Assembly (NCBI GenBank): GCA_037447655.1
Contig: JBBHKE010001732.1
Coordinates: 23,501 to 87,500 of the forward strand
Source: Zygnema cylindricum
Taxonomy: Eukaryota; Streptophyta; Zygnematophyceae; Zygnematales; Zygnemataceae
DNA length: 64,000 nt
Direction: 5' to 3'
The translations under genes and the position numbers were made by a program. The first letter of the stretch is position 1. Every line of letters begins with the position of its first letter. Shown here piece after piece: positions 1 through 9,613 of this stretch. The notes beneath the pieces were generated by a model. It had not been told where the DNA came from. It saw only the letters and a list, made by a program, of their open reading frames with translations, and searched no databases.

Positions 1-1121
1 CCAAGGGCACACTTCTGTTTTCGAGGGATCTCCTTCTCCTCTAGATTCTCGTCAAGAAGGAGCTCCCCATCCTCCTCCTCGGAGGACTCGTCATCCTCGG
101 TCTCTCCTTTCACTCGTGTGACCACAAGTGCTTTATTCTTCCCTCTTGAAGAACCATCTCCACGATTTTCTTGGAACCTCAACTCCGATAGCTTGATGCA
201 ATCAGCTATGAAGTGCCCCGGCTTTTTGCAGAAATGACAAAGGCCCTTTGGAGTCCTCGGTTCTCCAGATTGATCTTTTTCCCCTTTGAAGTTGTGGTAC
301 GGCTTCTTCGAATCCTTCCTCCACCGGTCAGTTCCGGCAGCTAGAGCTTGCACGCTCTTTCCTCCTCTTTGGATTTCAATAGTGTTTTCCTGTACGAGTA
401 TCATTCGAACCACCGTGCTCCACTTCCAAGCACTATCATCCATTTGTTCCACTCGGTACACTATATTTTCATACTCCTCCGGCAACTTCATGATGAGAGT
501 GTTAACTTTCATCTTCATAGTGCCTGTCCATCCGGCACTCTCCATCTCCATGTATAGACAAGAGAGATCGGTGCAATAGTCCAACATCTTTCCTCCTTTG
601 AAACTGTAACTGATCAGCTTTTCCTCAGCCAGCTGAAGCTCCTGAATGGTGCCAGCTCTATAGATCTCCACTAAGGTCATCCACAACTCCTCGGCCTTGA
701 AGATTTGAAGGTGAAAAGTTGCCAACGCTTGGGTGAGGTGCCTCAAAATGAAGTGCCTTGCATTCATGTTGGTGTACTCCCACATCTGAATGTCGTTTTC
801 CACGGTCTTCACGGCTACCGCTCCAGGTGCCATGTCGATAGGAGTGAGAGGTGTCTCTTTTCCTTTCCCTTTTTCGAACACACTGCTGTCCCCATCATCT
901 GTCTCCTCCGTTGGAGCAGATCATGCTGCAGAAAACCTCACTCCTCCAAACCTTGGTGGAGTTCCTTGAGATGGACGTTTCACTTGTCCACTAACAATAC
1001 CCCAATATCGTTTCTCACATAATGCCCCTGTCATCATAGCTTCCCATTAAATGAATCAAGATCTGTTGAATATGGGTACCGTAGAGGGTGGGCCCATAAC
1101 CTGCAATTTTGTGTCCTCCAT
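1..1121 (-). pseudogene. gag: copia element A, gag region (runs off left edge)
   Basis: This is the capsid/nucleocapsid region of a Ty1/copia retroelement read on the minus strand. The ATG at 1121-1119 lies inside the end of the LTR. Early breaks are a TGA near 1056, a TAA in the following 'FI*W' segment and a TGA at 921-923. From 920 to the window edge the frame is open (about 306 codons). It encodes the usual plant gag block and then an intact CCHC knuckle, CHFCKKPGHFIADC, around 195-240, followed by an acidic stretch (ESSEEEDGE). The sequence is closely matched by element C (8517-9613) and by the decayed gag of B. Pol and the 3' LTR should lie to the left of the window. This is the least decayed gag of the family here, but three stops near the start argue against function. 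Confidence 0.85.
1087..1101 (-). other. Putative primer binding site of element A (tRNA-iMet anticodon arm)
   Basis: On the minus strand GGTTATGGGCCCACC follows the LTR end directly. It is complementary over 15 nt to the anticodon stem-loop of plant initiator tRNA-Met as I recall it (GGUGGGCCCAUAACC). The common plant copia site complementary to the tRNA 3' end (TGGTATCAGAGC) is absent here. The site also encodes part of gag. Confidence 0.65.
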
Positions 1122-2100
1122 TTGGACCAAGAATGAGGAAGCCTCTAAGTAGTTTTTGACTAACCCACTTTCAATGAAGGCAACTGCTATCCTAGCAGAT
1201 AAATAGATAACTTGACTGCACCCTGTGCAGTCTGGACTTCCCTGAGTCCATAGCAAAAAGAATCACTGAAAATGCCTTACCAGGCGATTAATTATCAAGT
1301 GGCAAAATTGCCAATATGTATACAAGCTTGTTGGGAGAGAGGCGGCTACCTCCTCAATTCTCTAAGTTCTAAACCCCTCTCACAACCCCTATCTACTGAT
1401 GTACGAACCAATCAGAAGACTGTTCAATACAGACAAGTACTATGCCCGATGTACATTGTGTACAGCTGGTGTACGACAAGGCCATGGAGGGGACGTCTGT
1501 CTCCTTTGGACTTGCCCTTATGCTCCTCAGGATTCCCGCTTCCCAATGATATCTTGCCACGTGTCGACAGGTCATGTTACATCCGCAAACCGCGAAGACG
1601 GCCATACCGAGATCCCGACGATGGTGCGGGCCGTTGGATCCCAAACCGGCTTTTAATGTTTGCCGTCGAAAATAGCAAATGTCCGGTACATTTGTTTCAT
1701 GCGTACTAAAACCAAACTAGTCTCTATGTCTTTAATTTGGTATTCCGTTAATCGGATTAATGCTATAGCTAATGTTTAAATAGCTATCGAACCCTATGTA
1801 TCCTAACGGACTACTACGACAGACTGGTAAGGTTTGACGGCTACGCCTCGCCCTACCGGTCGGAGGTACGAGTCCTGCCGGACTCTACCTTTTTAGTTCA
1901 GAGTGACTTAGGTCACTCTTAAGTCCTGCTTATGTTGCTAAGGCAGCCATGGCTCCACCGCCCTTCTCTTTCCTTCAGTGAGTACAACAACTATGGGGGT
2001 CAGAGAGAGAAGGTGGAGGCAAGCTGCCTCTGTTTTTCTTTTCTTTCTTAGTTTAATTAAGACCTAGAAAATACCACCCCTAAATCTAGTGATTTCAACA
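1102..2100 (-). repeat. 5' LTR of copia element A
   Basis: This 999-bp LTR starts TGTTGAAATC (2100, minus strand) and ends AATTGCA just before the primer site. It aligns end to end with the LTRs at 6186-7151 (B) and 9594-10596 (C), and more distantly with 61047-61984 (D). The lengths are 999, 966, 1003 and 938 bp. Its outer end abuts the gag of B without any LTR of B between, as expected if A inserted into B. A conserved U3 palindrome, GAGTGACTTAGGTCACTC, lies at about 1901-1918. Confidence 0.8.
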
Positions 2101-2985
2101 CCCCTCACTCCTATTACCACGGCACCAGGAGCGACGGTGTGAAGACCGTGGAGAACGATACTCAAATGTGGGAAGACTTTAACATGGCTGCCAAGAACTT
2201 CATTCTAAGGCACCTCCCTCAAGATTTGGCCACCCCTCACCTTCATATTTACAAGGCCGAGGAGTTGTGGGTGAGTTTGGTGGAGATCGATAGTTTTTGG
2301 TACTATTCAGGAGCTCTAATTAGCTGAGCAAAAGCTAGCGAGTTACATTTACAAAGGAGGAAAGATGTTAGATTATTGTAACGATCTTTCTTGTTTGTAT
2401 ATAGAGATGGAAAGTGTCGGGTGGACAGGTACAATGAAGATGAAAGTTTACACTCTCATCATGAAGTTACCAGACGAGTATGAGAACATAGTGTACCGAG
2501 TACAAGATATGACTGATAGTTCATAGAAGTGGAATACAGTGGTCGGATGATACTTGTACAGGAAAACACCATCAAGATTAGGAGAGGAGGAAAGAGCGTT
2601 CAAGCTCTACCTGCAACAGAAGACTGATGGGGGAAGGACCCAAAGAAACCGTACAAATGGTAAATAGATCAGCTTCGAGGACCAAGGCCCCCAAAGGGCC
2701 TTTGTCATTTTTGCAAAAAGCCGGGAGACTTCATCGCAGATTGTGTCAAGCTGTCGGAGGTGAGGCTATAAAAGAACCGTGGAGAGGGTTCTTCGAGAGG
2801 AAATAAAAAGGCACTTAAGTTGACAAAAGTGAGAGGAGAAACGGAGGTCGAGTCCTCAGAGGAGGATGGGGAGTTTCTCCTTAACGAGAGTTTGGAGGAG
2901 AAGGTGATCCCTCAAAGACAGAAATGTGCCCTTGGAGCAATTCGAGAAGCTCCACACGAAAGATGGATCATCGACTGAGGTGCAT
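2101..2985 (+). pseudogene. gag: element B gag to protease start, broken
   Basis: The reading matches the gag of A and C. Segment 2139-2327 keeps TVENDTQMWEDFNMAAKNF. Segment 2340-2560 keeps the 'MLDYCNDLSCLY' and 'LIMKLPDEYENIVYRVQ' regions. The nucleocapsid part at 2700-2760 retains HFCKKPGDFIADC (His of CCHC changed to Asp). In-frame stops (for example after ALIS near 2325, in the TAG at about 2525 and near 2768) interrupt it. The frame then reaches the protease motif WIID, followed by a stop where DSGAS is expected (about 2966-2980). Confidence 0.8.
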
Positions 2986-2987
2986 CC

Positions 2988-3593
2988 ATGCATATGTGTC
3001 GTGATAACGACCTCTTCACTAAGCTAAGAAAGATCCTTATTGTAGAGATAGAGTATAGGGATGGGAGAGTGGTTACCACATATCTAGTGGGGTCAGTAGA
3101 TTTGAAAGTCTTAGTGGAGGGTAAGACTTCTATTCTCACATTCTCAGATGTACTCTACATTCCTCAACTGAGTAAAATTCTTGTCTCTACGTCTTTGTTA
3201 GATGAGAAAGAGTTTGATACCTTCACAAGAAAGGGAGTCTTTATAGCTAAGTATGGGGATGAAGTCTACTTCACGGCAGATAAGGGTAGCCAAGGCATAT
3301 TTAGGCTTAACCTGAGTAATGAAAAGAAAAATGCTTATTATGTTGGTGTTCCAAAAATAATGATTTGGCATAAGCGGTTGAGGCATGTGCATTTTGATAG
3401 GTTGAGGGAAATGAAGAAGATTGGTGCAGTAGAAGGCATTGAGTTTGGTGATGATGAAATTGTAGATGATTGTAGTGGATGTGCTCAAGGAAAAGCTGAC
3501 AAGCTTCCTTTTCCGAAAGTAGCCACATTTAGGGGGGAAAAGGTACTAGATCTAGTCCACCCACATATCTCGGGACTCGCAAGGGTACCTTAG
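2988..3593 (+). pseudogene. pol: element B protease C-terminus and integrase N-terminus
   Basis: This open stretch of about 201 codons starts just after the broken protease active site (MHMCRDNDLFTKLRK). It contains the copia protease body (LVGSVDLKVLVEGKTSILTF, VLYIPQLSKILVSTS) and the GAG-preintegrase / HHCC zinc region (WHKRLRHVHFDRL then CSGCAQGKADKLPF). The copy in C at 7800-8300 is the same module in the opposite orientation. It is not a gene of its own. The frame ends in a stop at 3591-3593 before the integrase core. Confidence 0.85.
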
Positions 3594-4690
3594 ATTGGAG
3601 GGAAGCTGTTTATGTTAACAATAACCGATGATTGGTCTAGGTACTCCAGAGTCTAATTCCTAAAAACAAAGTCTGAAACACCCACTTACTTCAAAGAATA
3701 TAAAGTTTGGAGTGAGAAGTTGCATGGAACTCCCATTAAGAGAATAAGGAGTGATAATGGGGGAAAATATACCTCTATCTAGTTTGAGGAATACTTAGAA
3801 GATGACGGAGTTCACCACCACAAAACTGTACCATATAACCTAGAACAAAATGGGGTAGCTGAAAGATTGAACCGAACACTAGGGGATAGTGTTTGTAGTA
3901 TGTTGGCTGACAAGAAAAAATAGAAAAGAGATTTTGGGCAGAAGCCATGAATTGTGCCAACTACATTAAGAATAGAGTCCTTACCTCCGCTATAAAGGGA
4001 ATGACACCTTTTGAGAGATGGGTTGGAAGGAAACCAGATATCTCACACCTTAAAGTTTTCGTTAGTCAAGTTTACAGTCTAGACACTGTAAAAAAAAACA
4101 GGAAATTAGATGCTAAAGGCAAACCTGGACACTTTGTAGGATATGATGAGGATATCAAGGGTTATAAATTCTATGACTTAGCAAAGTAAGATATTATTCT
4201 GGTCAAACACCTAGTTGTCATGGATGCAGGGAAGTCATTTGATACCTTCAAACATACCAAAGAGATAAAAATCCGTTTTGAGTCTGAAAGCGAGGATAGC
4301 CCTGCCTTTCCCGAAAAGGACTTGGGTGAAATGGTGATTGCAGATTCAAAGGAGATCTAAGATACAACAGATCTACAGGACACCTCACATATTTATATGG
4401 ACTTCGAGGAGACAGAAGAGAAGGAACTAGAACCGGCTTCCATGAATAGGGGAGCCGATGAGACAGTAAGGAGAAACCCGAGACTTCCTTCCATTCCAGC
4501 TTCACAGCTTGAGGGAGGGAGAAGGAGTAGCAAAAGGATTCAAGAGAAAAATGTTGCTCATAAGGTAACTAAGCTATCTCATCTTGATGAGCCTCAGTCA
4601 TATTTGGAGGCAGTGAATAGCCCAGAAAAAGACAGATGGATTAGAGCCTTAAATGATGAGATGACTTCCATCATGGAAGCAAATACTTAA
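3594..4690 (+). pseudogene. pol: element B integrase core and C-terminal region, broken
   Basis: The core is decayed. The catalytic stretch RIRSDNGGKY is readable near 3740-3770 and the QNGVAERLNRTL motif near 3848-3880, with stop codons between. The C-terminal part continues at 3947-4189 (NCANYIKNRVLTS, then LDAKGKPGHFVGYDEDIKGY) and 4397-4690 (a charged linker, then EPQSYLEAVNSPEKDRW, the start of the reverse transcriptase region). Breaks lie at 4189 and near 4358. Confidence 0.75.
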
Positions 4691-5348
4691 GAACTAGCAG
4701 CTTGTCCTCCAGACAGAAAACCTGTTGGGTGTAAATGGGTATTTAAGCTAAAACTAAACCTAGATAATACCATTGAGAGATATAAAGCTCGTTTGGTAGC
4801 AAAGGGGTTCACCCAAAAAAGGGGATTGACTATGAGGAGAAGTTTGCTCTAGTTGTTCGATTCCCATCAGTAAGGAGTCTCCTCAGTCCAGCAACAGCGG
4901 AAAACATAGAAATTCATCTGATGGATATTAAGAGTGCATTTCTCAATGGTGAGTTAGAGGAAGAAATCTTCATGCGGTAACCAGAGGGATTCGTGGAGAA
5001 TGGGGAAGAGAACAAAGTCTGAAGGCTCATAAAGTCTTTGTATGGACTTAAGCAGGCTCCCCAACAGTGGAATAAGAAACTAGATGAGTTTTTCATTTGT
5101 CTGGATATATCTGGATCAATTCTAACCATTCTATCTATATGTTCGAGGATGAGAATGGTGTGATTTTTATTGCAATTTATGTGGATGATCTGCTAGTGTT
5201 AAGCAAGTCTTTGGATAATATCAAAAAATTAAAGAAATATCTTAGAAGCAGATTTGACATGAAGGATTTAGGTGAGGCAAAATACATTTTGGGGATTCAA
5301 ATGGAGAGAGATAGGGAGAAACATATTATCAGACTTACTCAGAATTAA
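4691..5348 (+). pseudogene. pol: element B reverse transcriptase, broken
   Basis: Reverse transcriptase motifs are recognisable in shifting frames: the CKWVFKLKLN and YKARLVAKGFTQ blocks (4730-4820), a DIKSAFLNGELEEEIFM block (4923-4975), YGLKQAPQQWNKKLDEFF (5040-5095) and the catalytic box YVDDLLVLSKS (5180-5212). Stops at 4690, 4978 and 5348 and a frameshift near 4820 and 5095 inactivate it. Motif order and spacing are normal, so only point decay has occurred. Confidence 0.8.
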
Positions 5349-6166
5349 GCAATAGGTAATATGCTTGAGAAATTTTAGATAGAAAAGGATAACAGTTTTA
5401 CCACTCCCATGGACTTGAAAAAAATAAGTGATTTGAGTGTAGAAGGAGGAGTGGTGATCATAGATGATCAGATAAGTCCAGAGGAGAGAAATTTTATGAA
5501 GTCTATCCCTTATAAACACGTGGTAGGAAGTTTAATCTATTTTATGAACTGTACCAGGCCGGACATAGAGGCGACAGTTGGAGTACTCAGTAGGAGTCTT
5601 AATGATCATAGCAAGAGAGACTGGGAGGTAGCCAAGAGAGTCATGAGATATCTGGTGGGAACTAGAGAGTTATGGCTGCATTTGGGAGGGGAGCACACTA
5701 ACATCACTACTTGGAGTTATGCCTGTTATAGGGACGCACCTATGAGAAGATGCACTTCTGGGTATGTGTTGTATGTGGGGGAAGGTGCTTTCTGTTGGAG
5801 CAGTAAGCAACAAAAGGTGGTGGCTCAGTCTACTATGGAGGTTGAGTAAATGGCCTCTTGTTGGGCTGTGAAAGAGTTGATGTGGGTCAAATCCTTGTTG
5901 CAAGAATTGGGGTGTATGAATAAAGGGTGCATGAAGTGTTTTGTGATAATCAAGCTGCCATTGCAAATGCAGCTAATCCAAAACATCATTTCAAAGCTAA
6001 GCATATGGACATAAGGTTGATTTTTGTGAGAGAAAAAGTTGAGAATAAGATTGTGAATCTTATATATAAATCAGATGAGGAAATGGTGGCTGACATGATG
6101 ACAAAACCAGTACCTTCTCCCAAGTTAAAATATTGTAGAGAAAAGTGTGGACTGAAGTTAAAGTAA
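5349..6166 (+). pseudogene. pol: element B connection and RNase H region, broken
   Basis: Segment 5409-5849 carries the copia connection region (GSLIYFMNCTRPDIEATVGV), VAKRVMRYLVGTRELWL and the RNase H core (SGYVLYVGEGAFCWSSKQQK, then STMEVE with the catalytic Glu). Segment 5927-6166 carries the end (CDNQAAIANAANPKHHFKAK, HMDIRL, then MVADMMTKPVP). A stop after STMEVE and a frameshift near 5925 separate them. The stop at 6164-6166 is the natural pol end, about 20 nt before the 3' LTR. Confidence 0.8.
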
Positions 6167-6185
6167 CACTACAAAATAAAAAGAG

Positions 6186-7151
6186 TGTTGAAATTATTAG
6201 ATTTATATGGTATTTTCTAGGTCTAAATAGTTCAGTAGAAATAGGAAAAGGAAAAAGGCGGAAACGTGCCTCCACCTCCTCTCTCTACCCACCATACTTG
6301 TTGTAGTCATTGAGGGATAGAGAGGGTGGTTGAGCCATGGCTGTCCTAGCTTAGCAGGCAAGACTAAAGAGTGACTTATGTCACTCTCAACAAAAGGTTG
6401 AGTCCGGCAAGACTCGACCTGTGACCGGCAGAGCGCAGCTTAGGACACATTAGGTTTGATAATTATTTAAACTTTGTGAAGACCATGAATTCGATTAACA
6501 GAATGACGAACAAAAGAACATAGAACAAAGTGTTATATATTGCGAACATTATCTCACACGAAACAAATGAATCGGACATTTGTTTCGACGGTCGACATTT
6601 AATGTTGGTTTTAATCCAACGGTGTATATCACTGCCGAGATCACGGAATGGTCACTTTGGCGTTTATAAGCGTGGCATGACATGGCGCCACGTGGAGGGA
6701 TGACATTTGGTCGCAAAAATTTTGGGGAACATAAGGACGAGTTATAAGTGGACACGTGTTAATCCAATGGTTTTGTCGTACACATGCTATACAGAAAGTA
6801 CATAGGTCGTAGTACCTTTTATTTCTCTACAGTCATTTGATAAGTTCGTACGTCAGTAGATAGGGGTTGTGAGAGAGTTTAAGACTTAGAGAATTTGGTA
6901 TGTAGTGACCTCTCTCCCTTTGAGAGTTTGTATAAACTTGGCATCTTTACCACCTTATAATTAATCGGCTGGGTGGCCGTTTTTAGTGATTCTTTTTGCT
7001 ACGGACTCAAGGGAGTCCATGCTACACAGCGGTGCAGTCAAACTGTTGGTTTTCTCTCTTGGACAGCAGTGGTTGTGGCTTGAAGTGGGTTAGTCAAAAA
7101 TATCTAGAGGCTTCCCGAATTCTATAGTGCAATAGAGGACACAGAATTGCA
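6186..7151 (+). repeat. 3' LTR of copia element B
   Basis: This 966-bp LTR starts TGTTGAAATTATTAG and ends GAATTGCA. It is homologous to the LTRs at 1102-2100 and 9594-10596. The LTR end is set by two facts. Homology to A and C stops exactly at 7151, and in A and C the next bases are the putative primer site. It keeps the conserved palindrome GAGTGACTTATGTCACTC (6369-6386). The gag start codon found in the LTRs of A and C reads ATAG here. Confidence 0.8.
6534..6587 (+). promoter_or_regulatory. LTR TATA element followed by a conserved hairpin
   Basis: A TATATAT stretch (6534-6540) is followed by a perfect 11-bp hairpin, CGAAACAAATG (6559-6569) and CATTTGTTTCG (6577-6587), with a 7-nt loop. 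The usual 25-30 bp TATA-to-start distance would place the transcript start in the hairpin. In element C the same arms occur at 10157-10167 and 10075+100 (10175-10185) with a different loop, so the stem and not the loop is kept. Confidence 0.5.
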
Positions 7152-8300
7152 CTTCAGACTCAAATGTGATTCTTATCTTCTTAGTATATTTATAGGGGTC
7201 AAATGACTTCCCTTCATCTATGACAACTAGGTATTTGACCAAAATGATATCTCTCTTTGCTAAGCCATAAACTCTATATCCTATAACATCCTCATCATAT
7301 CCTACAAAGTATCATGGTTTTCCCTTAGCATCTAGTTTCCAGTTTTTCCTATCCGTCAAGACTGTAAACTTGGCTACCGAATACATTAAGGTGTGGGATA
7401 TCTTGTTTCCTTCCAAGCCATCTCTCATAAGGTGTCATTCCCTTTACACCCGAGGTAAAGACTCTATTCTTAATGTAGTTGGCAGAATTCATAGCTTCTG
7501 CCCAAAATATCTTTCCTATTTTTTCTTGTCAGCCAACATACTACATGCACTATCTCCTAGTGTTAGGTTCAACCTCTCAGATACCCCATTTAGTTTCGGT
7601 TTATATGGTACACTTTTTTGCTGTTGAACTCCGTTATCACTCCAGTATTCCTCAAAACTGGTTAGAGGTACATTCCTCCCGATTATCACATCTTATTCTT
7701 TTAATGGGGGTTTTATGCAACTTCTCACTCTAGGATTTATATTCTTTGAAGTAAGTTGATGTTTCACACTTTGTTTTTAGGAAGTAGACACTAGAGTATT
7801 TAGACCAGTTGTCGGTTACTGTCAACATAAACCTCTTTCCTCCAACAGAAGGTACTTTTGCAAGTCCCTAGATATATTTCTGTGTGGGCTAGAGATAGTA
7901 CTTTCTCACCTCTATATGTGGCGGCTATAGGAAAGGGAAGTTTGTGAGCCTTACCTTGAGCACATCCAATACAATCATTCATCATTTTATTATCTCCAAA
8001 CTGAATTCCTTCTACTACCCCAAGTTTTTTCATTTCCCTCAACCTATCAAAATGCACATGCCCCAATCGTTTATGCTAAATCATCAACTTACAAAAACCA
8101 ACATAGTAAGCATTCTTCTTTTGATTACTCAAGTTAAGCCTAAACATTCATTAGCTACCAATATCTGTCGTGAAGTAAACATCATCCCTATACTTAGTTG
8201 TAAAGACTCCCTTTCTAGTGAAGGTATCAAACTCTTTGCCATCTAACACAGATGTAGAGACAAGATTTTTACTCAGCTGCGGAATGTAAAGTACATCTGA
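7152..8300 (-). pseudogene. pol: element C integrase region, decayed
   Basis: At 7800-8066 the zinc-binding part is open (MGHVHFDRLREMKKLG then CIGCAQGKAHKLPF). From 7800 down to 7152 the catalytic core and C-terminal region are readable only in pieces that match B 3594-4290 inversely, with many stops. The region ends at the B insertion point, so no reverse transcriptase is present in this copy within the window. Confidence 0.75.
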
Positions 8301-9613
8301 GAATGTGAGTAAAGAAGTCTTACCCTCCACTAAGACTTTCAAATCTACTGACCCCACTAGATATGTATTAACCACTCTCCCATCCCCATACTCTATCTCT
8401 ACAGTAGGAATCTTTCTTATTTTAGTGAAGAGTTCCTCATCACGACACATATGCATGGATGCACCTGAATCGATGATCCATCCTTGCAGTTGAGCTTCCC
8501 GAATTGCTCCAAGGGTACACTTTTGTCTTCGAGGGATCTCCTTCTCATCCGGACTCTCATCAAGAAGAAGCTCCCAGTCCTCCTCAGAGGACTCGTCCTC
8601 GGTTTCCCCTGTCACTTTTGTAACCACAAGTGCTTTTTTCTTCCCTTCGGAAGAACCCCCTCCACGGTTCTCTTGGAGCCTTAGCTCCGATAGCTTGACA
8701 CAATCCGCGATAAAGTGTCCCGACTTTTTACACAAATGATAAAGGCCCTTTAGGGGCCTTGGTCCTGCAGGCTGATCTCTTTCCGTTTGTACGGTTTCTT
8801 TAGGTCCTTCCCCCATCGGTCTACTGCTGTAGCTAGAGCTTGAACGCTCTTTCCTCCTCTCCTAATCTCCATGGTGTTTTCCTGTACAAGTATCATCCGG
8901 ACCACTGTATTCCACTTCCATGAACTATCGGTCATTTCTTGTACTCGATACACTATGTTCTCGTACTCGTTTGGTAGCTTCATGATGAGAGTGTAAACTT
9001 TCATCTTCATTGTACCTGTCCACCCGGCACTTTCCATCTCCATATACAAACAAGAAAGATCGTTACAATAATCTAACATCTTTCCTACTTTGTAAGTGTA
9101 ACTCACTAGCTTTTGCTCAACCAACTGGAGCTCTTGAATAGTACCAGCTCTATAGATCTCCACCAAACTCACCCACAACTCCTATGCCTTGTAAATGTGA
9201 AGGTGAGGGGTGGCCAAAGCTAGAGTGAGGTGCCTTAAAACAAAGTTCTTAGCAGCCATGTTTACGTCTTCCCACATTTGAGAATCGTTCTCCACGGTCA
9301 TCACGCCCGCCGCTCCTGGTGCCGTGGTAATAGGAGTTAGGGGTGTCTCTTTCTTTTTCCTATTTTCGGACACACTGATGTCCCCATCATGTGCCTCCTC
9401 GGCTGAAGTAGTCGCTACTGCAGGAAACCTTACTCCTAGAAATCTTGGTGGAATTCCTAAAGGTGGATGTTTCACTTGTCCATTGACGATACCCCAGTAT
9501 CGTTTTTCTCACAAAGCCCCCATCATCATGGCTTCCCAATAAATGAACCCAAATCCATCGAAGGTGGGCACCCTAGATGGTGCGCCCATAACCTGCAATT
9601 CTGTGTCTTCCAT
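8151..9613 (-). pseudogene. gag: element C gag and protease, broken
   Basis: The start ATG (9613-9611) lies 20 nt inside the LTR end, as in A. The frame reads MEDTELQVMGAPSRVP and hits a TGA after MMMGAL. Later open segments are 9182-9475, 8750-9178 (MLDYCNDLSCLYMEMESAGW, IRRGGKSVQAL) and 8151-8816. The last holds a knuckle with its first Cys changed to Tyr (YHLCKKSGHFIADC) and an intact protease active site WIIDSGASMHMC. A frame change near 8780 and a stop near 9180 separate the pieces. Confidence 0.8.
9579..9593 (-). other. Putative primer binding site of element C
   Basis: GGTTATGGGCGCACC on the minus strand directly follows the LTR end CA. It matches the complement of the initiator tRNA-Met anticodon arm at 14 of 15 positions. 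Its position relative to the LTR is the same as in element A. Confidence 0.6.

Larger units (their letters stand above)
2101..7151 (+). mobile_element. copia element B, 5'-interrupted, with 3' LTR
   Basis: This is a degenerate Ty1/copia element in plus orientation. It begins inside gag at 2101, directly against the outer end of the LTR of A. It continues through protease, integrase, reverse transcriptase and RNase H to a complete 3' LTR at 6186-7151. Right of the LTR, sequence jumps to minus-strand pol of element C, so B itself appears inserted in C. Many frameshifts and stops show an old copy. The missing 5' part and 5' LTR are predicted to the left of the window. Confidence 0.85.

Noticed and set aside
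1213-2097. Earlier LTR definition ending at GGTGCAGTCA in elements A-C
   Set aside because: The B 3' LTR stays homologous to A and C down to GAATTGCA at 7151, so the LTR continues to the tRNA-like primer site.
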